From: Turritopsis dohrnii
Taxonomy: Eukaryota > Cnidaria > Hydrozoa > Anthoathecata > Oceaniidae
Length of the DNA: 64,000 nucleotides
Assembly (NCBI GenBank): GCA_027922465.2
Contig: BQMF02000273.1
Location: 186,001 to 250,000, forward strand
Reading direction: 5' to 3'
Shown: positions 25,044-38,900 of the stretch, piece after piece
How the letters are laid out: every line of letters starts with the position of its first letter
How positions within the stretch are numbered: position 1 is the first letter of the stretch
Made by a program: the position numbers and the translations under genes
The notes under the pieces: generated by a model
Databases searched by the model: none
What the model was told of the DNA's origin: nothing
The model's input: the letters and a program-made list of their open reading frames with translations, nothing else

Positions 25044-25438
25044 GGGGCTGTTCATATGGAGGTGAGCTGGCCCGGTTAGCCGGGCTAGCTCACTTAGCAG
25101 AGATCTCACTGTTATTAAGAAATCTTTATAAAAATAAATTGTGTTCATATGAAAAGCGGGCTGGCTCACTTAAGTGAGATCTCATTTCATTTGACCGGGA
25201 TCTCACCTAGGTGAGATGAAATTTGTTCATATGAACAGACCAGCCCGGCTTAGTGGGATAGATTTTAGACAAGTGCGCACGCGTCGAAATTCGAATTATT
25301 GTTTACGTGATGTAAACAACATTCTCCATCCCGGTTAAGTGGGATGAGAAAAGCCATATGAACGCTGGGTGAATTTCAACTCATTCAAGTGAGCCAGCCC
25401 GGTTAACCGGGCCAGCTCACCTCCATATGAACAGCCCC
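25044..25438. mobile_element. TAA-flanked palindromic MITE, PIF/Harbinger-like
   Basis: Long terminal inverted repeats start GGGGCTGTTCATATGGAGGT on the left; the right end is the reverse complement. Flanking TAA is duplicated (25041-25043 and 25439-25441). Each arm contains its own inner palindrome around CCCGGTTARCCGGG and several GAGATCTCAC motifs. A 3-bp TAA target and a GG-start end fit PIF/Harbinger. No transposase is present in the 395 bp. Confidence 0.8.
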
Positions 25439-25572
25439 TAAGAAAGATTACTTTGACAAACTTCATGCTAACGGTAGTCATTGGCAACACAAGTTGTTCT
25501 GGAAAAAACATCAAACCTGTATTTTGTTCAAAAACACAACAAAGAATGAATCCATCATACTTTTATCGATCA

Positions 25573-25640
25573 ATCAAACACAATCTCGAACCCAGGTTTT
25601 TTTTTTGCCTTTCCGATATACGGCCAGAGCGGTTGCCCAA
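25573..25640. mobile_element. Foldback element FB, diverged copy
   Basis: Starts CAATCTCGAACCCAGG, then a T-run, TTGCCTTTCCGATATACGG and CCAGAGCGG. It resembles the left arm and core of the foldback family but lacks the matching right arm. Confidence 0.6.
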
Positions 25641-26099
25641 CCATTTTAATAAATCAAGAAAATTTTTTTTATTTATTTCCTGTTGCTAAAAGATATAGAT
25701 TTTAATTGTTTTGTCAACTCTGAATAAAAAATTAATGAATGGAAAAGAAAAAATATTTTCGTTGAATACGCCATCAACTTCGGATGGGTAATCATGCTGT
25801 TTAATGTTCAAACATGGCTGACAATGTTCTTTCTATCTTCACAAGTTGTTCATTTCACGGTTGTTGTTCTTTTTTGTTGTCACACACACACACACCGCAC
25901 AGTTATTGGAGTTCCAAGATAAGATACTCACACCAATCTCAATGTTTAAATGATGCTCACCCAAAATAGAGCCATTTCTACAGAGAGTCTAATGGCAGAG
26001 TAGCGTCACTCACTTCAAAAAAAAGTAAACAATCGAGAGATTCATAATTTTTTAGAGAAGAGATTCCTTATATTACGGCTTTTAAAACACAACCAACCA

Positions 26100-26567
26100 C
26101 AATCAAAGATTTACCATTAAAAAAGCAAACATTTCCGCTATAATTTTCGACATTTTTCCCGTCATTGTCTTCGCACATGCGCCTCTCTCTTTTCTCTTTT
26201 CACACACCCCCACGACCATCGAAAGATTTCCGCTTTTCGCGCATCCGCCGCGCCGAAGTTCCGCATTTTTTAGTATTCTCGGATTCCGTGGAATTGATTC
26301 CGTATTTAGATTTTTATATTCAGGCCGCAGCAAGTTCTGTGGTCCGTGGGGGAGGTCAATCGTTCAGGCGGAAGCAATTTGCACAATCAAAATGCACCAA
26401 ATCTAAAGTCAATCAAAATGACTTTAATAAATGCACTTTCTTATCACTATCAAATATTCTTGATTGGGTCACCATAAAGAGTAAGGCATCATTAAATCAA
26501 AGCTGGGTTGCAAGATTACACACGCTTCATACACCCCAAGAATCTGATTATTGACTTTGTCTGGAAA
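26100..26567 (+). promoter_or_regulatory. Presumed promoter and 5' UTR of the Slp-like gene
   Basis: A local rise in GC and CpG content (about 26160-26360) precedes the first coding exon. No TATA box or initiator stands out, and a non-coding upstream exon cannot be excluded. This is inference from position and base composition only. Confidence 0.3.
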
Positions 26568-29500
26568 ATGTCTGACGATTTGTTGGATGTTCCCACAGAG
26601 CCTGTTGTAAATATAGATGCTACTAATTTTACAGACACGGAGAAACAGCTTATTCTTCAAGTTATCAAAAGAGATGAAGATGTGAGAATTCAAGAAAAGA
26701 AGAGATTAAGGTAGAGATATATGTTAACAACCAAAAAAAACATTGATGAAAAAGGCTTTATGGAAATTTTATATTATTTTAGTGTCACCCGCCCGCATCC
26801 GTTTAAGTGCTTGCATAAAAAAGTTCACAGGGTTCCTACACTTCTGGAAAATCAGGGAAAACTGGAGAAACTTACCAAATTCAAGGCTTGTCAGGGAAAT
26901 TCAGGGAAAATCAGGGAATTTTTTAATTTATTGGGCGAGAAATCAGGGAAAATCAGGGAAAATTTGTGACTAAATACCATTTTTGTGTAGTATTTTAGTG
27001 TATTTCTTTTGGCATCTTTTTGACTGGAATACCTGAAGATTTTAACAGTACTTTATGAATTCGTAGTTATTAAAGTGCAGTTTACTAGGGAAATCATTCT
27101 CTTTTCAAATGTGTAATTCTTCTGTTATTTTATGGTGGTAAATGTTGTAGAAGTGTTTATAAAATCTGGAAAAAATGTTCCATTTTCAGTTCTAATCAGG
27201 GAAAAATATATATTTTTTGAGGAGGAAACTCTGGGAAAGAATATAGTTAGATGAAAAACATCAGGTAAAAATTTTTACCCAAAGGTGTAGGAACCCTGGT
27301 TCATTATTTTATAAAATTTCATGTTATATACCGTAAAGCGGGGTGACTTCGATCAATTTTGCCACTATTTTAAAAGTGACTTCCGAAATACCAAACCATT
27401 ACTTCTGAAACTTTGTAATCATTACATTACATATTTCTTCTATTCCAGTGCAAAATTTCACATTAACTAAACTTGTAATTCCAGAGAAATAACCTGATCT
27501 TTCCAAGCAAACGACAATATCGATTAAGGGGTGGCTTCGATCACCTTATGAGAAGCGCCAAATTACTTAATTATATTTGACAATGTTTTTAGAGCGCCAT
27601 TATTACAATATTAACAGACCACCATTTCTCATCCGCGGTAAATGTTCGACTGTAAGAGATCAGCGAATGTTAGTAAAACAAAAGATGTTTGCGGCATTCA
27701 CACATGCGTGACCCTCGTTAATATAAAACGAAATTAACATTGAAATTTCATTGTATCTCAAACAAAATTTTTGAGATCTATCATCATGGGGAAAGAGCAC
27801 GCTTATTAAAATTTCTTTGGTAAGTCATTAAATCTCCCATGAGATACGATGACTTTTCATGAAGTTCTTGCGAACATGTAACTTATAGCAATATAAAACA
27901 TTCGGTTTTTTCGTGTTTTTATAAGCACGAGATTATCGATAATGGAATAAGGAAAAGAAAAACAGAATATAGCGGTGAAGAACAGAATTTCTTTCAGACA
28001 TATTATAATTTTCTTTACATTCAACCTCTATACTTCACATATGTACCAAAAATGTCAAGGCTAAACTCTTGAATACGGCGTAGAGCGATGACCAATGTGA
28101 GCGGTGAAAATTTTGATGTTTTTCGTCATTAATTTCGGAAGAAATTGATTGGTTCGCTTGAAGATGATTCTGATGATATTTTACAATAAGAATCTAAATG
28201 AAAATCTTAAAAAATGTGAAAAACGCACTTTAATTTCAGAGTTTAAATAGTTTATTTTTACTGACCGAAGTCACCCCGCTTTACGGTATTATTCCAATAC
28301 AAACAAAAAGACAATTCTTAAAAAGAAACAATACATCGTCCACTTCATTTGCTTGCCTACCCACCACTGACCATCATACCATGGTTCAAAGTATCCAAGT
28401 TTCTCTTTCCCGTGTGTCTAATTACTTCGCCAATGTGTTCTGTCTAATAAAATATAGCGAAATTCCGACACGCGATTACATAATCGAAGTAGACATTAAT
28501 TTTTGGTACCGAATCTCTGGCCGAATCTCTGACGGGCGGGATCTCTGTGATTATAATAATGCGAAATGTTGTACTTGATGTGTTCTCCGGCTATGTATGG
28601 CATTAGAACAAAGTTAACAAATAATGAACAATGAAAACATGCCACATGACATTTTAGGGATTTATGCAAAATGAAACACTGACAGGTTAAACACAAATAA
28701 AGCCAAAATACAAAATATGATTTATGAACAGACAACTACTGGTCAGATACTGGTTCTTATAGATATGGTAAAAACAATATAATAGATAGATAAGTTTAAT
28801 AATATGTATCATCTAGCTTTATATCATGTCTGTGTAAAAAGTTTACGAAAGCACAGTTAAAGTTTATGTTTAAAATCTGATGGTAAATGAAGAGTACACA
28901 AGATTCCCAAAAATGCTGAAAGTTGCGATAATTTGATCAATTATTGTGTGTACATTGATAACCATAAGAAAAATGTATCATTAAATAATTACAATGGTAT
29001 AACTACCATCAACCATGATACTCAGATAAAAATGTTGTCCATACTAATCATGGTGGAATAATACCACAAAATAACTTATTATGAACTTGTTATAAAAGGA
29101 ACATGGTCGAATGATAAGGCTTCTCTTATAAATGACTGAAAAGTTACTATGGACATAGCTAAAAATTATAATACCTAAATGTGTAAAAATATTACGTAAT
29201 TGGTTTTCTGAACTTATTGCATATACAGCGTCACGTTTGTACTTGCAGTTTTTGTAATGTACTCTCTGAATTAACATAACTGGTTGAACTGGATGTTCTG
29301 CATATAAAAAGGGTTTCCTGTTGGCTGTAAACTTCATCATGTGTGCTTTCAGTTCAGTTGGACTACATTATCAGGATATAGAATTAAAGTAAATCTTCAG
29401 CCTGGCTTTTAATAATGAATTTTCGCCTTCACACTGGAATCACAGCTTCAATGGTTTACTGTTCCAAGCATTTGATGAACAGTCATCATAACATTGTTGC

Positions 29501-32500
29501 CAACAAAAACAAAACATCCATGACATTGATATCATTTTTTTCTGCTTTTTTCACGTTTGTTCAAAAGTTTTTACAAAACCTTTTAGGACAACACCGAACT
29601 AAAACGATTTATTTCCATCATCCAATGTTTTATCTATTGAATCATTTTAAAAGCTAGCAGAAAGCAAAAATCTTCCACTTCCCCTCTTCACTGAATGAAC
29701 AAAATGGCAGACTACTTCACTGAAGACTAGCCTCTATTCTTATCTATCTTTGCAAGGCCAAAATTCAATACTGAACTGCGGCTATAAAAGTGAACGGAGA
29801 AGAAGAAGGAAGAGGAGAAGGAAAATGCCGGTTTTAACATATATTTTTCCCTATGGAGGAATATATAAAAACTTGTTGAATATTTCTCGCCTTGAGTTTT
29901 GAGCTACAGATTCATTTACTTTTTAAGGATAGTCATCACCCCTATAATCGAAAAAAAATCTTTTTTTTTTTTTATTTCATAAAAAGATAAAGCTTTCAGA
30001 GAGCTTTCTGAAATTGTATGATGCTATAAAAATTTATTATTTGGTACAATATTTTAAATTTAGTGGTATTTCATTTCATGTTTATTGCAATTTGTTTACA
30101 GAACCTATTCAGCATGTTTACAAGAACTTTGATCTCTTTTTATAGTAGACTTATTAATTATTCATGTAAAGCAAATACGAGCTATTGTTTCTTATGTAAT
30201 GTTGTTTATTCAACCGATCCCAAAATGAAATTTCTTTGGAAGACATTTTCTCGATAAGTATTTTTGCGTTACTTATCTGTCTTTAAATACCTCCAAAACC
30301 CCCTACAATGGAGGTATTGTTACGTAGTTTTTTGCAATTGAAAGAATAAGTTAATAAGAACAAAACGTTATATACTACAATTTTTTCTTTAAGCGAATAT
30401 TCGCTCTGCGATGAAGAGAGAAAGTGAAGGAAAGTGAAAGGCTGTTTTATTTTAAGTGTTTTTCATAAATGTTTTGTTTCGTCAGAACTAGGACTTGTTT
30501 AGAAAAACTGTAATATCGTTTTTTAAATTAGTAAACATAGAACACAATAACATAAAAATGTTGCAGAAAATATTTTTCAAAGGGTCCATGGAGCTCCTAG
30601 AAATTTAGACTTTTCAAAATGCTCTTATCCACAATAACTTTTTAAAACTAAATATATTGAAAATAAAATTATATACATGAGATAGGGAATTTTATAAGGT
30701 TTTCAAAAATATATACTTTGTTGATGATAAAATAACCACATCAAAAGTTATGGACACAAAACTGAAAACATGCGGCAAGGGGGTGATGACTATCCTTAAA
30801 CTAAAGATTTATCTATTTAACTAAAGATTTATTATAAGACATAGTCTTATAAGAAATTCTCTTAGAATTTTGGTATTCAGATGTTTCAGCACAACATGAC
30901 TGGAGCCATCTAGAAACTAATGAATACCTGAATAGGACACAGAGGTTGATTTAAGTCAATCTCGACATCAGTATACCGATTTTGGGGACATCAAATTTGG
31001 GCGCCCAAATTCAATTTGTGCTAAAAATAAAAACAGAAATACTTTAGAATGCTTCTCTTGCTTATTTCTTAAAGGGGAACTACACTAAAAAAATCAAAAC
31101 TGATTTTTTTGTACCATTTGGAAGAATTTTAAAAATGATGAAAGTCAGTTTTTGAATTTTCAAAAAAATCATTTTTCAATCCCGAGAAATTGTCATTTAA
31201 AATTTTTACTCAAATCTTGATCTCCATGGCAACGTGACATCACAATGTTCAAAATGAAATTGCTGACATACAAATATGTGAATAACTGAAGAAATATTAG
31301 TGATACACTGCTAGAATTTTGTATGTGTAGTGGCAAACACCTATAGGTATCAAATCACTAAAAATAATTGTTGCCATAGTTACCTTGGGTTTGTTTCCAG
31401 GTCTCTTCTGTTTTTTGCTGACAAACATATAAATGGAGATCTGTCAATTTGCAAAAGAAAATGCAAGAATAAAAAAAATTGATTTGGTGGTCCATGGAAA
31501 AAACTAATTTTTGCAGGAATTTAGTTTGGCAGTGCACAAAGAGAGTTAAATTTGGGAGGAACTTAATGAAATCAACATTCAGTTGTCAAAAAATATATAA
31601 AAGGTTGCATGAATCTATAGAAGTTATATTTGTCACATTCATTACAGAGATTATGCATTAAAATTGAAAACTTATTATTATCTCCGAAATCCTTTGCACA
31701 GCATGTCTCATGGTTATTTTTCAACATTTGCTGTGTTGATTTATTATTGACTATTGTGCTTGTAGACAACTGAAAGATGATTTGAGAGAACTTCGTGAAA
31801 GAGGTGTTCCTGAAGGAGAAGAAGAAGAATATGGCCGTGTTTGTGTTCGATGTCGGACCGAACTTGGTCTTATTTTCAATTCAGGTGCACCTTGTCCCAA
31901 TTGTGGAAAGAAAGTCTGTAAAACCTGCCGTGTTCCTCTCGAAGTAACAACAGTGGATCATTCATGGCTTTGTACAGTATGTGCGAAAATCAGGTAATTT
32001 TGTAATTAACCTTACTTCAGGTATGAAAACAATTTTAGCTAGAAGCTTCTTTAGGCTGTTCTTGAAATGGTTCGCTTTGAAAGAACCTGATGCATTGTTT
32101 TCAAAATTTTATTGTCAACAATTATTGTTCGCACATTCAGTTTTTTTAAGGAATAGTCAAAAACATTATGTTTTGCTGTAATCAGTCATTTCTATAGCTG
32201 TTTGTTGATGTTAAGAGAACATTCAATATTTTAGAGATATTCGTGGTGAGTCTGGAGCATGGTTTTATGATGGAGGTAATCGGCAAGGAAAAAAGAGAAA
32301 AGTTTATGGCAGTTTTTTGATTAAGAAAATGTTTTCTTCAAGGGGAGGTATGTGTTTGTTTTTTTTCAGTTTCTTTTATATTGAAAACATTGATTTGATT
32401 TATATTTCTCAAAGTATCAAATAATATAAATTATTTCACCACTTATTTCATGGAAGTCAATTAAATGTTTCCTTGTAAATCTTTGATTAACAAGTTTTTG

Positions 32501-35500
32501 TTTCTATTGATAAATTTATACCACTCCTCCTCCTTTTTAATGTATTATTTGTTGAGCACTTTTTCTTTGTTTCTTGAAAAAGAAATATTCAACTGCATAT
32601 TCGACTTGAGTCTTGATAAGCCTTAATATCCCACCTTTTAAAGTTTATGTTTCCATTTATATGGTTTGTTTTTTGTTTGAAAAAGAAGATGCAATGAATT
32701 GTTGGTTGTAGTGTGATGAAGGAATTTCATTATTATTCTCTTATTCTTGCATATTTTTAGCAAAGAAAAGAGACACTATCATTTTTAAGGATCCTGAATG
32801 GCGTACTATTATTGAACAAGGTATTTGGTTCTCTTAAAGTGCAAATTCTTTCTTTAAGAATTATTTTTCTTCTTGTGAGCTTTTATAAATCATGGAATAA
32901 TCCACTTGATATCTGCAGTTAAATTCAATTATTCCAATAGTTTGTTTGTACTCTAAACAACTGGCTAGGTTTAGACTGATATAATTGGTTGTCATGCTGG
33001 TACCACTGAAATCCGTTTTTTTAGTTTGATTCTGTATTTTATGACCTTTCAGATGAACCCATTCCTGAAGATGAAGAAGAGGATAGTAGTTACCTCCTAA
33101 TAACTTCTGGTGCAGTTGGTGACGTTGTCATAGAAGAAGGTAAAACTGATATTCCTTTCTCCAGCAAGGTCGTAGTAGAGGTTAGTGACCATCAGCAGAC
33201 ACAAGGAACATTAAAGAACACCAGTAAACAACCTAAACTTGTTGATCTTGCTCAACGTAACACTGAACAGGATTCATGCTTTGGTTCGGAGGTATCCTCA
33301 CCAGACCCTATACTTGTCACTTCACAACCGGATGAATTGGAAAAGTATGAGGAAAGATTTGATGACGGTATTCACAGCCCTGGAATTTACTACAATCCAA
33401 ATGAGGATTTAGACTCTTCATCTGACAATGAAGATACCAAAGAAGATTCAGGAGAAAAATCATTTGACACAATTCATGAACAGCCCAATGAACAAGTAAT
33501 AAATATAAACAAAGAAGAAGAAGACACTTATAATAATGAAGTTGAAACACTTTCTGCACCTGGCGTTGATCAACCCAAAGCTAATGTAGTTGAAAGTGTC
33601 ACTAGTCCAGATGTACTGGACATGGAACAAAATCCAGATGACATTGGAGATTCCAGTGAGTTTCATTTTTCTGTCGTGTGTTTCACACGCTTAAAATACT
33701 AACCACTAATTTGATTGGTCTTGATATATCCACACAAGATGCTAACACTTTGTAGAAACCTTATTGATAAATATGTACAGGAACAGATGATAACCTACTT
33801 AATAGTTTAACTTCATACCTATGATATCATTATCACTACATTATCCTCACTTTGTTTATAAATGTAATGGATTGAAATGGGACAAAAAACATGAAGGAAC
33901 GTTTTATCCTTTTTTTCATTCACTGATGTTTTGATGTTTGTGTACAAATAAACTGTCTCAAAGTCCTCATAATGAGTTGGAATCACTAAAATAATTTCAT
34001 TTGTTAATCGTTCATCCACTAAAACTTAAACGATAATTTTAATAATAATTAATTCCACGAAGATTTCCAGATCATTTATTTGATTGCGCCAAAACTCTTT
34101 CAGGTGGTATCAAAGAATTCATCTTCCAGTTCACTGGAAGTAAAGAGCAAATTGTGATTGATCATATGCATGAAGAAATACATGAAAAACCACCTATCCT
34201 TAAACATGACACAATATCCGAAAGCTGTGAGTCTAACGGCCTTGATGCTAAGTTTGGTTTCTCTTCAATGACAAAACTTGGCTCACAAACTAAGCAAAAG
34301 CATGTTATTCAAAATGACTTGGATCTACTTGACCTGCAGAAACGTTTTACTCAAAGGAAGAACTTAAAATACACCAAACTTTTCACTACGGAACATAGTG
34401 ATAAAGAATCATCATCATCGTCATCATCAGATGAAGACCTGGAATTACCTATACGACAAGGTTGATCTGTTTTGATGAATTCAAACAGTACTTATGTGAT
34501 AATCTTAGTTTTCACTCATGCCAAGGTATTTTATATTCTAGTTGTTCCAAGCCGTCGTAGCTCATTAGAACAAGACTTTGAGTTACTTCGAGAAAATATC
34601 AGGGAATCTTCTGTTGTCTGTAAGTCAGTACAGTTAAATGAGGAGTTAATCCTGGATAAAAGAGGAATCAAACCTAAAGTTAAGAAAGAAATCCAAAAAA
34701 CTTCAATTGATATTGATTTTTCAAAGATGCAGAAAGCAAACTGTATGATGCTTAATAATCAGTCAAATGATACTGCTGATAGTAATGATTTACAGATATT
34801 CATCAAATCGGTCAAAGTCAATCAGAAAGTGAAATTTTCGAAGATGAAAACAGAAGAACACGAGAAAAAGGAAGTTGAAAGTTCTTCAAGTGATGATGAT
34901 GATGGTGAGGAAATAAGCATGTTTCTTTCAAAGATAACTTAAATCATTAACATCAGTTGTCAAACTTGGAAGTGACACCATTCTTGATATGTCCTACAAC
35001 CATCTTATGTTTAAAAAGTGCACATCAACATCAAGTTAGAGTAACGTTCCTATGTGTTAATTGTATTAAATTGTATTGTATTAAATGTATGATAACCAAG
35101 TTAAACGTTCCCACACCTTTTTCGGTGTTTTGTCATTATGAAAATGAGTGATGTTTACTTCAACACTTATTCCAGATGATATTCAAGATTTTCTGCATGG
35201 TTTATCTGGGCCAAAGCCACTATTTGTGAACCAAAACACTGAAGAAGAAGACATCATTGAAAAACCTCAAACTCGTCACAACTCTAAAACACCAAGAAAC
35301 AGAGAAGAAACCGGCAGTCTGGTAAATGAATTAGATTTTGCCTCAATGCAAAAAGTTGGCGAGCAACGAAAGCAAGATCATGTTGTCCAAAACGACTTAG
35401 ATTTGATTGATTTGCGGAAAATGTTTGTTCGAGTTAAAAATCCAAAATACACCAAAGTTCATACTGAAGAACATAGTGAAAAAGAAGATTCCTCGTCATC

Positions 35501-35959
35501 ATCTGATGAAGATGTGGATTTACCATTACGTCAAGGTTGACTATTTCCCTACCTTCATGCCTAATCCTCACAAACAAACCATGTCAAGAACTGTTCTCTG
35601 TATTTTCTAGTTGTTCCCGAACGGCGTAGTTCATTTGAAGAGGATATGTTAAGTTTACAAACATTTAATGAAGAGCATGGAGATACTAAAAAAGCAATAC
35701 AGTTAGATGAGGAAGTAATCCTGGATAAAACTGGAATCAAACCTAAAGTTGAGAAAGAAATCCAAAAACCTTCTGTTGATATTGATTTTTCGAAGATGCA
35801 GAAAGCAAACTGTATGATGCTTAACAATCAGTCAAATGATACTGCTGATAGTAACGATTTACAGATATTTATCAAATCGGTCAAAGTCAATCAGAAAGTG
35901 AAATTTTCGAAGATGAAAACAGAAGAGCACGAGAAAAAGGAAGTTGAAAGTTCTTCAAG

Positions 35960-35990
<31 letters not shown>

Positions 35991-38900
35991 AACATCGATG
36001 GTGAGAAAACACATCTCTCAACCATGTAAAATAAAAAATAAACGGATGTCAAAACGTCTAAAACTGTGTCGATAAAAGGTGTTGGGGTACAGTAGTAACA
36101 AGAAAACACTAAAGTTTTGTAACCTTTCACCTCCTTAAACAAATTCACATAGGGTTGGCTCCACCATTAAACTTTAACCTTACTACTGCCTTGCTGATGT
36201 TTGTTTTTTATTATTGTTTTATTTTTGTTGAAGATCTTCATGAAACTCATTTTATATTGGCAAATAATGACAATTGAAAAGAGGGAATACTGATATGAAA
36301 TCTTAAACTCCATGTACTGAATCAATTTTTATGAGAGGTCTGAATTTACTGACCTTTTAAAATGAATTAAACTACGAGTTTACCTGATACTTCATACCTG
36401 CTTTTCGTTGTTTAATGTGTGTAGGTTATAATCTATTTCCAAAACATTTTGATTTTGTTTTTCCATTATTATTTATTGTTACTAACCATTAATATAATAA
36501 TATTTTACTTCTTAAAATTTCAGTTTCTTTAGATACAAAGAAGCAATCTGGTCCTAAAGCCGTTCAAGAGAAAACTGACGATGAGTATCTGGATGAAATT
36601 ATTAACGAACATAAGAGTGAAGCAGACAGGGTAAGTCCAGCGACTTATTTTGACAATAACATTCATTGTCTCATTGTTATTCGGATATTTATCTGATAAA
36701 TTTCAAAAATCATAACTAATAAGTAAGTAAGCATGATATAGTTTTTTTTTTGTCTTCTGTTCTAAAACTTTGACGGAAAGATAAGGTTTTGATGTCTCAA
36801 ACTGAAACTGTTCAAGTCGAGAAAATGTTCGATAATGAAGAATGATTTATAACAAGTTTGATGTCAGGTTTTGTTGACACTTCATGATTTCTCTAGTCCG
36901 CCATTATCGTCCAAATACAGTTCATCCTTAGTCTCTTCTGTTATCGATGTTGAATTATTACTACTGGGTATTCTTTGGGTATGTTTTCATTACATCCTTG
37001 TTTTTGTTAGGTCAGCATATCAAGTAATGTCAGTGATGAAACTTTTGGCGATTACTCAGGATTGGCAGGGGAAATCTTAATTGGTCTGAAATACGACCAT
37101 GGAGAATCTTCATTTGAAGTTCAGGTTCACAAAGCTAAGGACTTGCCTGCCATTGATCGTAGAAAAAACACCTCAGATCCGTAAGTTTTGATTTATTGTT
37201 TGATAAGAAACGCATGAAGTTCATCAAAATACTTCTTACTCATAAGTGACTTTTGTTTCCAGTTACGTGAAAGTGTATCTCATCCCAGATGTGAAAAAGG
37301 GTGGTAAAAGGAAAACTAAAGCCAAACGACATTCCTTGAATCCAGACTTTGATGAGATCTTAGAAGTATATTTTCATATTCTTTTTATTAACAAAGTATC
37401 AGCAGAACAAGTTTACAATAATTTACAGTCCTTACCCAATGATAATATTTCTCCTTTTTAATTTCAGTTCAAGCTTCTTTACGAAGAGTTAATAACTCGT
37501 ACTTGTTCAATCAGTGTGTGGCACAACGACGCTTTTGACAAGAACATTCACCTGGGAGAAGTCAATATTAACATCGATGAATTTATCAATTCTGGATTCT
37601 CTATTGAAGAGCCATCTCCTCAATGGTACACACTACAGCCCAAAGTAAGAGAACTAAGAAACACACATCTTATACTGTTGAAAAACTCCTGTTGTTGTGT
37701 AAATTCAAAGTGATCATGAATATTTTATTTCCCACAAATTAACAGGATTGCAAAGGAGAATGTGGAGGATATGTTTTATAGCTACCTTAGCTTTACTTTT
37801 TTATTGTGGAGGCCTCATAATGATACAAATCTATGATTCTTCACTTAACTCTACTCAGATGCTTTCAAAAATAATTTTTTGTGTAGGAAAGAAGCTAGTA
37901 TGATAAATTTATTGGAAAAACAATCAATCATAATTCTTTTAGTCGATCAGTAAAGAAGAGGTGACCTTTGTTGGTGATCTGGAAATTGGTTTGACCTATA
38001 GACCACCAGGAAGTCAAGTGGCTGACAACAAGAAGGAACAAAAGAAACTGCCAAACCCAACAAAGGGTTCTCTTCATATTAACATGATTCGACTTCTCCG
38101 TCTTGTCAATATATCAACAGAGAACATGATGGATATGAATGTCTACTGTAAAGTGTAAGATAATTATCGATGAAATTAAAAAGATAATCAGCTCACAGTA
38201 TTTTCAGCCAGAAAAAGTTTGTTATAGATGAATGGTGTTGTTGAGAAATTTTCCTTTGAGTGTGAAGAGATTCAATCATGAATGCTAGAAACATTTTGCT
38301 GAATTAACCAATCGCTAAAACCAAATTAAATTAAAATTGAAATTTCATTTATTTTAGTTTATTGCTGGCTGATAAAAAGACATATCCAAGATTTAAAACC
38401 AATACCATTAAAGGTTCCATCGAGCCGGAATGGACAACCAATTACATGTATGAAAATGTTTCATGGAACGACCTACAGGATTCGGTGCTGCAGCTGTCTG
38501 TTATAAACCGCAACACATCTTTGATCGGTGCCACTCGTCTTGGTCTTGGTAAACTGAAGGAGAAGTACCATGACTCATTTGGAGTGGAAGTTGACACCTG
38601 GAAGGACATGCTTAATAGTCCCAATGAAGAAAGAGTATTTTCTGTTCCATTGAGGTCAACTCTATACAGTGTTAAAAGGTTTGTTATTATGCTGTTATGT
38701 TTTCTTTCTACATTGATACAGTGTCTCGGAAATGTTCTAATTTTCATTCAGCGAACGCTCTGTTCCACCGACCCAAGTGAAAGTTATTACCGAAAAGGAA
38801 CATGATGACATTAAAAAAATCAAGAAAAAGGTTCATTGTTTGTGTTCACTATTTTCATTGTGGTTCTTCGTTTGAGCTGGTATAACTATAATTTGTCTTT

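Larger units (their letters stand above)
26568..32347 (+). other. Rab-binding (Slp homology) domain, exons 1-3
   Basis: Exon 1 codes for the first helix (TEKQLILQVIKRDEDVRIQE). Exon 2 codes for its continuation and a FYVE-like finger with four CxxC pairs (CVRC, CPNC, CKTC, CTVC at residues 74-120). Exon 3 adds SGAWFY, the Rab27/Rab3 effector signature, and VYGSFLIKKM, which resembles the Slp SHD2 helix. CRTELGLIFNSGAPCP is closest to Slps. SGAWF is typical of rabphilin/Noc2, whereas vertebrate Slps usually have TGEWF or TGDWF. Binding to a Rab27-type GTPase is inferred. Confidence 0.85.
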
